In this document: in pieces, positions 9,561 to 17,021 of the stretch
How the letters are laid out: each line of letters starts with the position of its first letter
Position numbering within the stretch: the stretch's first letter is position 1
Assembly (NCBI GenBank): GCA_963823095.1
Contig: CAWGKI010000049.1
Coordinates: forward strand, 682,001 to 746,000
Direction of reading: 5' to 3'
Source of the DNA: CAIVVT01 sp963823095
Lineage (GTDB): Bacteria; Acidobacteriota; Terriglobia; Bryobacterales; Bryobacteraceae
DNA length: 64,000 nt
Notes under the pieces: generated by a model
Told to the model about the DNA's origin: nothing
Seen by the model: only the letters and a program-made list of their open reading frames with translations
The model's database searches: none
Program-made: the position numbers and the translations under genes

Positions 9561-9842
9561 ACAGTTTAAGTCGTCATGCTGGAAAAGTCAACAATTGCCA
9601 GTAAATCATGATTAAATTGACAAATCTTCATACATGAAATCCCTCAGGTTATCCTTGACAACTCCCTAAAACGGATAATAGACTCACAATATCTGAAGAT
9701 AGCAGGTACTGAAGTACTAGTACCACATCGGAAGACGTCTCCTCCGAGCTTTCGGCGCGCTCGCGCCAATCCAATTCCTTGAGGGTGTGCCTTCCCCCGG
9801 GCCGGTCAGCCGGAGGGGTCAGGATGAGAAAGGTGGTATCTC
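9561..9842. promoter_or_regulatory. AT-rich divergent regulatory region of the hydrogenase genes
   Basis: This interval separates the leftward protease from the rightward hydrogenase subunits and is markedly AT-rich in an otherwise GC-rich window. It contains two TTGACA hexamers on the plus strand (9617-9622 and 9655-9660). The second is followed by GATAAT at 9674-9679, but the 13-base spacing is short for a sigma70 promoter. TCTTCATAC occurs twice (about 9555 and 9624). Control of both transcription units from here is likely; the regulator is unknown. Confidence 0.5.
9563..9591 (-). promoter_or_regulatory. Possible sigma70 promoter for the hydrogenase protease
   Basis: On the minus strand TTGACT (9591-9586) is followed after exactly 17 bases by TAAACT (9568-9563). 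The ATG at 9560 begins two bases after this -10 box, so a transcript from it would start inside the annotated gene. Either the box is not used or the true start codon lies downstream. Confidence 0.3.
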
Positions 9843-10757
9843 GTGCGGATATCTCGACGAGATTTCTTTACTTATTGCAGGAATTCATCGGCTGCCTTGG
9901 CACTGAGTACGACCCAGCTCGGGTTCCTTCAAAAAGCTCTAGCCGCTACCACCGGGCCAACGGTGCTGTGGCTGCAAGGAGCCGCCTGCACGGGCTGCTC
10001 GGTGTCGTTTCTCAACCGGATCGCGCCGGACGCGCCGGCAACCGCGGCGGATGTCCTGCTGCAGACGGTAAACCTGGCCTACCACCCGAATCTGATGGGC
10101 GCGGCCGGCGAGTTGGCGGTGGCTCAGGCGAAGAAGGCCTATGACACGGGCGGTTACATCCTGGTAGTGGAAGGCGGAGTGCCCACGGCATTCGGTGGAA
10201 ACACCTGCCTCGCCTGGACGGTCCAAGGAAAAGACACCACCTTCCAACAGGCCGTGCTGGACTACTCGGCCCGAGCCTCCCAAGTGATCGCGGTCGGCAC
10301 TTGCGCGGCCTATGGCGGAATCCCCGCGGCGGGACCGAACCCAACCGGAGTCAAGGGCGTCGGCGCGGTGACCTTGCGGAATACCCTGAATATCCCCGGC
10401 TGCCCGCCGCATCCGGACTGGATCGTCTGGGCCATTGCCCATCTGTTGACGAATTCCGTCGGAGACCTGGACTGTTCCGGCCGTCCGGTGGCCTTGTACG
10501 GCGCCACCATTCACGAGAATTGCTGGCGCTATGCGGCATTCCAGGCCAACCAGCATGCAACGGCGTACGGCCAGGACAACCTGTGCCTGGTCGATCTGGG
10601 TTGTCATGGGCCGCAGACGCAAGCCGCATGCCCGTCGACGGGTTGGAACAACATGGCGAACTGGTGCGTGGATGCCAACGCCACGTGCCTGGGCTGCACC
10701 AGCCCGGCATTTCCATTCCAGTCGATCAGGAAAACCACTGGCAGGAACGACGATTAG
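9843..10757 (+). CDS. [NiFe] hydrogenase small subunit, Tat-exported
   Basis: A 304-aa small subunit that carries electrons from the nickel-iron site through three iron-sulfur clusters. The GTG start has AAAGGTGG upstream. A twin-arginine motif SRRDFF (residues 4-9) and hydrophobic stretch end near ALAA, so the folded heterodimer is exported. Cluster ligands are visible: CTGC at 49-52, GTCAAYGG, the PGCPPHPDW segment, HENCWR, and a terminal group CPSTGW with NWCVDANATCLGC, the usual [3Fe-4S] and distal cluster pattern. The protein ends soon after and has no C-terminal membrane helix, unlike HyaA/HybO-type subunits. It lies 11 bases before the large subunit. Tat signal and motifs point to group 1; the subgroup cannot be told by eye. 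Confidence 0.92.
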   Translation: MRISRRDFFTYCRNSSAALALSTTQLGFLQKALAATTGPTVLWLQGAACTGCSVSFLNRIAPDAPATAADVLLQTVNLAYHPNLMGAAGELAVAQAKKAYDTGGYILVVEGGVPTAFGGNTCLAWTVQGKDTTFQQAVLDYSARASQVIAVGTCAAYGGIPAAGPNPTGVKGVGAVTLRNTLNIPGCPPHPDWIVWAIAHLLTNSVGDLDCSGRPVALYGATIHENCWRYAAFQANQHATAYGQDNLCLVDLGCHGPQTQAACPSTGWNNMANWCVDANATCLGCTSPAFPFQSIRKTTGRNDD

Positions 10758-10768
10758 GAGGACCTTCA

Positions 10769-12214
10769 ATGCCCACGATAGTGACTAGCATCGATCCTGT
10801 TACCAGACTGGAAGGCCACCTCAAGATCGAGGTGACCGTAGCAACCGACAACGGCTCGCAGCGAGTAGTTGACGCAAGGGCGACCGGCACCCTGTTCCGG
10901 GGCATCGAGAGTATTCTCGTCGGCCGGCCTCCCGAGGACTCTCCGGATATCACCCAACGGATCTGCGGCGTGTGTCCCGTCTCCCACGGAATGGCCGCGG
11001 TTATGGCATTGGACAACGCCGCGCACCTTCAGGCGCCCGACAACGCGCGCATCATGCGCAACCTGGTGCTCGGCTCCAATTACGTACAATCGCACATCCT
11101 GCACTTCTACCATCTGGCCGTACAGGACTACATCGACGGACCCGCGATGCCGCCCTGGCAGCCCAGTTGGAGCACCGACAAGCGCGTGGACAAGGCCACC
11201 ACCGAGGTCCTGGTGGGCCATTACGTCACCGCGCTCGACATGCGCCGCATGGCGCACGAAATGGGTGCGTTGTTTGGCGGCCGTCTCCCTCATCCACCCG
11301 CCTTTGTGCCGGGTGGTTTCACCAACTCGGTGCGGCCGGACCGGATCGCGAGTTTCCAGGCGTACCTCGCGATGCTGATCCCCTTCATTCAGAACACATA
11401 CATGCCCGATGTCGAAGCGCTCGCTTCCTATTACCCCGATTACTACAGCATTGGCGGCGGCGCGGGCAACCTGATGGCCTATGGCGTATTTGACCAGGAT
11501 GCCACCGGCACGAACAAGCTGCTTCGCAGCGGGCGCGTGCAAAACGGCGGCGCGAGCCGGCTAGCCATGGATCCGAGCCAGATCACCGAGCAGGTCGCCT
11601 ACTCCTGGTACGCGAACTCGACCAACAACCTGAAGCCCTCCTCGGGCGCGACGTCGCCGCAATTCCCCAAGACCAACGCGTACTCCTGGTTGAAGGCTCC
11701 GCGATACCAGAATGCCCCATACGAAGTGGGCCCTCTAGCCCGCATGACGGTCAACGGTGACTACTCTCGGGGGATCTCTGTGCTGGACCGCCATCTGGCG
11801 CGCGCGCAGGAGGCGCTCAAGGTGGCCCAGGCCATGCAGACCTGGGTCACTCAACTGGATCCCAGCGCCCCGGTCTACCAGCAGTACTCCACACCGGAGG
11901 AAGGCAGCGCGTATGGCCTGACGGAGGCTCCACGCGGCGCGCTGGGCCATTGGGTTCGGATCAACCACCACAAGATCTCCAATTACCAGATCGTGACGCC
12001 GACTTGCTGGAACGCATCCCCGATGGACAACGCGGGCGTGCACGGTCCACTCGAACAGGCGGTGATCGGGACTCCGATTTTGAACGTAGCCGAGCCCGTG
12101 GAAGTCTTGCGCGTGATCCATTCGTACGATCCATGTCTGTCCTGCGCCGTGCACGTGATGAGGCCGAAAGAAGGCGTCAGGATCTTCGCGTTGGGAGAAC
12201 TTCCCGGGGCGTGA
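10769..12214 (+). CDS. [NiFe] hydrogenase large (catalytic) subunit
   Basis: A 481-aa catalytic subunit. The ATG at 10769 follows TTAGGAGGA and was chosen over upstream in-frame starts because the protein then begins MPTIVTSIDPVTRLEGH, the family's normal N-terminus. The four nickel ligands are Cys66 and Cys69 in RICGVC and Cys456 and Cys459 in DPCLSC. Cleavage is expected after His462, releasing a 19-residue tail ending in ELPGA; the protease gene is next door. It crosses the membrane with the Tat-bearing small subunit. There is no cytochrome b subunit, no HypABCDEF and no HupE nearby, so the electron acceptor and the cofactor assembly genes must be elsewhere. Confidence 0.93.
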   Translation: MPTIVTSIDPVTRLEGHLKIEVTVATDNGSQRVVDARATGTLFRGIESILVGRPPEDSPDITQRICGVCPVSHGMAAVMALDNAAHLQAPDNARIMRNLVLGSNYVQSHILHFYHLAVQDYIDGPAMPPWQPSWSTDKRVDKATTEVLVGHYVTALDMRRMAHEMGALFGGRLPHPPAFVPGGFTNSVRPDRIASFQAYLAMLIPFIQNTYMPDVEALASYYPDYYSIGGGAGNLMAYGVFDQDATGTNKLLRSGRVQNGGASRLAMDPSQITEQVAYSWYANSTNNLKPSSGATSPQFPKTNAYSWLKAPRYQNAPYEVGPLARMTVNGDYSRGISVLDRHLARAQEALKVAQAMQTWVTQLDPSAPVYQQYSTPEEGSAYGLTEAPRGALGHWVRINHHKISNYQIVTPTCWNASPMDNAGVHGPLEQAVIGTPILNVAEPVEVLRVIHSYDPCLSCAVHVMRPKEGVRIFALGELPGA

Positions 12215-12381
12215 GTCCCGATGCATGTGGTCGCCGCCCGCGCGGTGCGGGCGGCATTTCCGAAACATTGAAACCCCCGGCCGTGGATTATGCCGTGCGG
12301 CACGTGGGATGGCGGTTCGATAACGCCTGGACTGGCAATGGCGCATTCGCGTTGGTACGCGAGCGTCGGAACAGGACTTAT

Positions 12382-15033
12382 ATGCAATTACGAGTTTTGT
12401 GGATCGCGAAGCTGGCGGCACTCGCGCTTTTTCCTATCGCGGCTACCTGGGCAACTTCGACGCCGCCTGTAGGCAGAACCGGCGCGCCCGGAGACACAAC
12501 CTGCTCAGCTTGCCATGGTGGCGCCGGGACCGGCAGCTTGAGCGTAACTTCGACCTCGGGCATGATCAACTACGCCCCAGGGGCGAGTAAACACTTCACA
12601 GTGACCGTCGCAGGCACCGGCGGAACCGCAGGGTTCTTGCTGACCGCGCGTCCGGCGAGCAACCTGACGGGTGGAGTCGCCGGTAACCTCGTTGCGGGTG
12701 CAACCACGCAGGTGCTGTGCAGGACAGGCACAGCCTGCGCGGCCGGCAATCCGCAGTACATTCGCAGCGTGTCGGCTACAGCGACTCCGGCTACTTTCGA
12801 CTTCGACTGGACCGCTCCCGCGGGTACTGAAGACGTAACGCTTTACATCGCCGGAGCGGTGGGTTACCGGGGTAACACTTACACGGCCACCTACCTGCTG
12901 AAGGCGAGCACAACCGGTCCTCCGCCGACGCTCTCGGTCGCTCCCGCCAACTTGTCGTTCTCTTCTCAAGTCGGGGGGGCCTCGCCTCCGTCGCAGACGC
13001 TGGCCATCAGCGGCGCTGCGACTACTTACTCGGCGACTGCTTCGGGTGGGACTTGGTTATCGCTGAGCCCCGCCAGCGGCGGTACGTCTGGAAGCGCCAG
13101 CGTCTCCGTAAACACTGCGGGACTCGCCGCAGGCAGCTATGCGGGCTCGGTGGTTATCACCGCGGCCGGCTCGACAGGCAGTCCCGTGACCGTGCCCGTA
13201 ACTTTGAATGTGACGGCGGCTGCGCCCACCCTGACGGTGAACCCGGCTTCGCTAGCCTTCGCTTACCAGATCGGCGGCACGGTCCCCGCCGCGCAGGCGC
13301 TCAGCATCAGCGGCGCGGCGAGCACTTACACGGCAGCGGCTTCAGGCGGCACATGGCTGTCCGTCAGCCCAGCCAGCGGCGGTGCTTCAGGCAGCGCCAG
13401 CGTGGCGGTGAACACCGCGGGGCTCGCGGCAGGCACCTATAGCGGATCGGTGACCATCACTGCGGCCGGCTCCGCAGGCAGTCCGAAGACGGTACCGGTG
13501 ACCCTCACCGTGACGACGGGGACTCCCGGATTGACAGTGAGCCCCGCTTCGCTGACCTTCACCTATCGGATCGGCGGCACTGCGCCCGCCGCGCAGACAC
13601 TCAACATCGGCGGCGTGACCAGCACGTTCACGGCAGCGGCTTCGGGTGGCGCGTGGCTATCGGTAACTACGGCTTCGAGCAGCGCCAGCGTTGCGGTGAA
13701 CGCAGCCGGACTCGCGGCTGGAACGTACAGCGGATCGGTAACAATCACGGCCCCGGGTACCACAGGTAGCCCGAAGATCGTGCCGGTGACGCTCAACGTG
13801 ACGGATACGGCCTCCACTTTGACGGTGAGCCCGTCCTCGCTCGCTTTCTCCTATCACATCGGTGAGGACCGGCCGGCGTCGCAGACGATCAGGATCGGCG
13901 GCGCCGCGACCACTTACACCGCCGCGGCCTCCGGCGGCTCATGGCTTTCGGTGAGCCCGGCCAGCGGTGGCACCTCGGGCAGTGTCAGGGTGACGGTAAA
14001 CACATCTGGCTTGGCTGAGGGCACCTACACCGGTGCGGTGACCATAACGGCGCCAGGCTCTGGCGGAAGCCCGAACACAGTGCCAGTGACCCTGATCGTA
14101 ACATCGCTTTCTCACATTCTGACGGTAAGTCCTGCCGCCCTCACTTTCGCTTACCAGGTCGGTGGTACGGCTCCGCCGGCCCAGACGCTCAGACTCAGAG
14201 GCGTGGCCACCACCTACACTGCGGTAGCAGCCGGCGGCGCCTGGCTTTCGGTGACCCCGGCCAGTGGCGGCGCCTCCAGCAACCCCACAGTCTCGGTGAA
14301 CACGGTCGGACTGGCAGCCGGAACCTACACCGGTTCGGTAACCATCACCGCGCCCCGATCTGCCGGGAGCCCGAACACGGTGCCGGTGACCCTGACCGTA
14401 ACGCCGCCGCCGCCAACTCTGACAGTGAGTCCCACTTCACTCGCATTCGCCTACCACATCGGCGATCCATCGGCCTCCTCGCAGAGCCTCTCCATCAGCG
14501 CCGGTTCACTGAACTTTACGGCAGCGGCTTCCGGCGCTAGTTGGCTGATTGTCGCTCCGGCCAGCGGAACGTCGCCCGGAGTCGTCAGCGTGGCTGTGAA
14601 CGCGACGGGCCTGGGCGTCGGCACGTACACCGGGACCGTGACCATCACCGCACCTGGCTCGGTCAACACTACCCAGATTGTCGCGGTGGATCTCACGGTG
14701 GCGGCTCCAACACTCGTCATCAGTCCTGCCGCTTTGTCGTTCAGTTACGCGGAGGGCGGCCCGACCCCAGTCGCGCAGGCCTTCAGCGTGGCCAGCAGCG
14801 GTACGGCGTTGAATTACACCGTTACGACTTCGGGTGAAACATGGCTCTCCGCGGCTCCGATCGGTGGCGTCTCTCCGGGCACGCTATTTATCTCGGTCAA
14901 CACGGCGAACCTCGTGGCGGGTGCATACAAGGCCTCTGTTACGATCACGCCGCTCAGTTACCCGAACAACCCGCAAACGGTGCCAGTAACACTTACGGTG
15001 ACTACCGGGACACCGATTTGCCCAGCGCCGTAG
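12382..15033 (+). CDS. Secreted choice-of-anchor V / seven-BACON-repeat protein
   Basis: An 883-aa exported protein. The ATG has AGGA six bases upstream and opens a signal peptide (VLWIAKLAALALFPIAATWA). After it comes GAPGDTTCSACHGG, the single CxxCH that usually starts choice-of-anchor V (Reelin-like) domains, then that beta domain to about residue 180. Seven BACON-type units of about 95 residues fill the rest, each with a start like LTVSPASLAFAYQIGG, a central GGxWLSVSPASGG and an end like VPVTLTVT. It ends right after the last unit. The gene is 167 bases after the hydrogenase but has no clear tie to it. Extracellular binding is the likely role; the CxxCH could hold heme but this is not shown. 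Confidence 0.82.
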   Translation: MQLRVLWIAKLAALALFPIAATWATSTPPVGRTGAPGDTTCSACHGGAGTGSLSVTSTSGMINYAPGASKHFTVTVAGTGGTAGFLLTARPASNLTGGVAGNLVAGATTQVLCRTGTACAAGNPQYIRSVSATATPATFDFDWTAPAGTEDVTLYIAGAVGYRGNTYTATYLLKASTTGPPPTLSVAPANLSFSSQVGGASPPSQTLAISGAATTYSATASGGTWLSLSPASGGTSGSASVSVNTAGLAAGSYAGSVVITAAGSTGSPVTVPVTLNVTAAAPTLTVNPASLAFAYQIGGTVPAAQALSISGAASTYTAAASGGTWLSVSPASGGASGSASVAVNTAGLAAGTYSGSVTITAAGSAGSPKTVPVTLTVTTGTPGLTVSPASLTFTYRIGGTAPAAQTLNIGGVTSTFTAAASGGAWLSVTTASSSASVAVNAAGLAAGTYSGSVTITAPGTTGSPKIVPVTLNVTDTASTLTVSPSSLAFSYHIGEDRPASQTIRIGGAATTYTAAASGGSWLSVSPASGGTSGSVRVTVNTSGLAEGTYTGAVTITAPGSGGSPNTVPVTLIVTSLSHILTVSPAALTFAYQVGGTAPPAQTLRLRGVATTYTAVAAGGAWLSVTPASGGASSNPTVSVNTVGLAAGTYTGSVTITAPRSAGSPNTVPVTLTVTPPPPTLTVSPTSLAFAYHIGDPSASSQSLSISAGSLNFTAAASGASWLIVAPASGTSPGVVSVAVNATGLGVGTYTGTVTITAPGSVNTTQIVAVDLTVAAPTLVISPAALSFSYAEGGPTPVAQAFSVASSGTALNYTVTTSGETWLSAAPIGGVSPGTLFISVNTANLVAGAYKASVTITPLSYPNNPQTVPVTLTVTTGTPICPAP
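12919..15008 (+). repeat. Seven tandem BACON-domain coding repeats
   Basis: About 290 bases per unit, in phase with the reading frame. Units open with the residues LSVAPANLSF, LTVNPASLAF, LTVSPASLTF, LTVSPSSLAF, LTVSPAALTF, LTVSPTSLAF and LVISPAALSF. The third unit has a short deletion in its SPASGG loop, and the last is the most divergent. Confidence 0.75.
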
Positions 15034-15579
15034 CCGCCTAAGCCTCAAGCCATCGACCTCCAGAGGAAGTTGGCTGAGCGCCAGACCGGCAATTGGTCGC
15101 ACATCCGGTCGCGCCGGCAGTCCCGTGGAACGCCACAGGCCAGCCGGCGCGCTTCTACAACGGGCCTACGATTATCGGGGCGGCCGGTTCGACTGGCCGC
15201 CCCGATAATTGTTTCTGCGTCCGCTTAGGCGGCCAACGTCCGGAGGGTCCGTGGTCGTTTCCGTTCCGGCCGCATTGCCGATTGCCGGCCGGTGGAGACT
15301 GCCAGACTGGCAGACCGATGGTATCCTGCTGTGAGAGTTCCGAGCGGTTGCCGAAGTATCCGGCCCCTGCTTCCGCGCAAAGCCGAACCGCGCTCCCCAG
15401 CGTGGTCTGGGATCGGCTATAGCCGGAACTGTTGGCGCATTGAGTCTTACTGGGTAGTCGCCGAGCCTGAATCGTTCATCCAAGCAATTCAATCTTACTT
15501 TCGAGGTGCAAAATGCCGGTTGTACCCTACGGGAGTTGTCTTGCCGAATTCTCCAGGCAGGGGGAAGGCCTGGTCCGCC
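15034..15579. other. Intergenic region before the secretion-associated genes
   Basis: About 545 bases. It holds the strong hairpin at 15171-15209, which suits the end of the preceding transcript. An open frame continues upstream of the LysM gene from 15292, but it has no recognisable content before the ATG at 15580. No RNA gene was seen. Confidence 0.4.
15171..15209. terminator. Hairpin terminator, probably bidirectional
   Basis: Perfect 15-base arms (ATTATCGGGGCGGCC and its complement) enclose a 9-base loop, followed by TGTTTCT. The AT-rich foot and GC-rich top read equally on both strands. It lies 138 bases after the stop of the BACON protein. Confidence 0.6.
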
Positions 15580-16257
15580 ATGCCAATTAGTCACACGGTA
15601 GAGCCCGGCGATACCGTTGTCAGCCTGGCCGACAAGCACGGACTCTACGCTGTCACAATCTGGGACCACCCTTCCAACTCCAAGGTGCGTGAGCTTCGCA
15701 CGGATATGAGCGTGCTGATGCCCGGCGACGTCGTGACTATCCCCGACAAGCGGGTGAAATTCGAGAAGAGACCAACCGGGAAGAAGCACGTTTTCCGAAG
15801 AAAGGGAATCCCCGCGATTCTCAAGCTGCAACTTTTCCGGATGCATATCCCGCGCGCCAAGCAGAAATATTGCCTCACCGTCGAGGGAGTGGAGAAGAAG
15901 GGCACGACCGACGATATGGGCATTCTCCAGGAATACGTTCCCGCCCAGGCCACGGATGCGGAGCTGGTGATCGGGGACGACGAGTGCCGGATATCGCTCA
16001 GGTTCGGCCAACTCGATCCGCTGAACGAGATCGCCGGCGTACAGAAGCGGCTCAACAACCTCGGCTATGATTGCGGTCCGCCGGACAATCGGCTGAACGA
16101 CGCTACCAAGGCGGCTCTGACTATGTTTCAGCGGGATCACGGCTTGCGGCAGAGCGGGGAAATCGATGCCGATACAAAACAGAAACTGAATGAGGTTCAC
16201 GACAAACCGTACCGCTATCCGGAAAGCGCACCAGCTTCGCCGGGAGGTGCTGGATAA
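15580..16257 (+). CDS. LysM-like / peptidoglycan-binding domain protein, contractile-secretion accessory type
   Basis: A 225-aa protein starting MPISHTVEPGDTVVSLADKH, a LysM-like fold (residues 3-55). The middle (about 60-140) is a small beta domain ending in LVIGDDECRISL. The C-terminal part, IAGVQKRLNNLGYDCGPPDN through DADTKQKLNEVH, is a PG_binding_1 domain. This order is common in proteins encoded beside VgrG genes of type VI secretion and related contractile systems, where they may load an effector on the spike. The ATG was chosen because homology-like sequence begins there; GGGGGAAGG lies about 11 bases upstream. Its TAA overlaps the next ATG by one base, so the two are translationally coupled. 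Confidence 0.7.
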   Translation: MPISHTVEPGDTVVSLADKHGLYAVTIWDHPSNSKVRELRTDMSVLMPGDVVTIPDKRVKFEKRPTGKKHVFRRKGIPAILKLQLFRMHIPRAKQKYCLTVEGVEKKGTTDDMGILQEYVPAQATDAELVIGDDECRISLRFGQLDPLNEIAGVQKRLNNLGYDCGPPDNRLNDATKAALTMFQRDHGLRQSGEIDADTKQKLNEVHDKPYRYPESAPASPGGAG

Positions 16258-17018
16258 TGGCGCCGGGGAATGTCCGTGGACCTGACTTCGAGAATCTGCG
16301 CCAAGACTTGCTAGAACACATGTGGCGCCGCTTCCCGCAGCATTGTGTCGCGCTCACGGACCCGCAAACCATGCTGTTTGTCGATCTGGCCATCGAGCGC
16401 GCTGCCGGCCGCGGGTTCCACTGGAAGAACGAGATCTTCTCCTACGCGAATGTGATGGTCTATCTGGGGAGCTACTTCGATGAGGATCCGCAGTGGGACT
16501 GGGCCGGCGAATCGCTCATGGCTTCCGCGTCGCTGGATCCTGCGCAGCGTATGGCCCGGTTGTACGCCCGGATGAATGAGGTGCTGCGGACACTCGCCGG
16601 AGACCGGGGTGAGTATTACCGGCGGACCCTGATCTGGGCCGGTTCTCAGCCCTTCGAGGCGCTCGCGGAGGATGGCGCGGGATCGACGGAGGAACGCATT
16701 CATCGCTGGCTGAAGAAGGGCTACATCCGGAAGGAAGCTTCGCTCACCGACGAGGCGGTCAGCCAGATCGGAAGTCTCTCGCGTTTCTTGGCGCGGCAGT
16801 ATGGCTTGGATGGAGTGGCGGGCACGATGCTCCTCTCCGAGTTGATGCTGCTGCTCGGCTGCGGCATCGATCGTGAGCCTCTTCATCCGTGGATCGCCGA
16901 GGTGTTGCGCCAGACGAGTCCGTCCGATCCTCTGGCGAAAGCGAAAAGGCTCCACGAGCGCGCGAACGCCGAACTGCAACGGTATATGAATCTGGATCGG
17001 ATCACTCGAAAGGGCTAG
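16257..17018 (+). CDS. Uncharacterised adaptor-like protein of the secretion gene group
   Basis: A 253-aa soluble, mostly helical protein with no signal peptide. No enzyme motif is visible. Its first 100 residues (FENLRQDLLEHMWRRF, then IERAAGRGFHWKNEI, then a YLGSYFDEDPQWDWA segment) match in spacing and residues the 121-aa protein encoded at 20014, so the two are paralogous families. The second half, including TLIWAGSQPFEALAEDG, is unique to this copy. It is coupled to the LysM gene by a one-base overlap and sits three bases before the large candidate effector, so it may be a chaperone or adaptor for that protein. The role is inferred from position only. Confidence 0.6.
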   Translation: MAPGNVRGPDFENLRQDLLEHMWRRFPQHCVALTDPQTMLFVDLAIERAAGRGFHWKNEIFSYANVMVYLGSYFDEDPQWDWAGESLMASASLDPAQRMARLYARMNEVLRTLAGDRGEYYRRTLIWAGSQPFEALAEDGAGSTEERIHRWLKKGYIRKEASLTDEAVSQIGSLSRFLARQYGLDGVAGTMLLSELMLLLGCGIDREPLHPWIAEVLRQTSPSDPLAKAKRLHERANAELQRYMNLDRITRKG

Positions 17019-17021
17019 CCC

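Noticed and set aside
9655..9679. TTGACA/GATAAT promoter for the hydrogenase subunits
   Set aside because: Spacing is 13 bases, too short for a normal sigma70 promoter.
12510..12530. CxxCH as a cytochrome partner for the hydrogenase
   Set aside because: This CxxCH is the usual opening of choice-of-anchor V domains and the rest of the protein is structural repeats.
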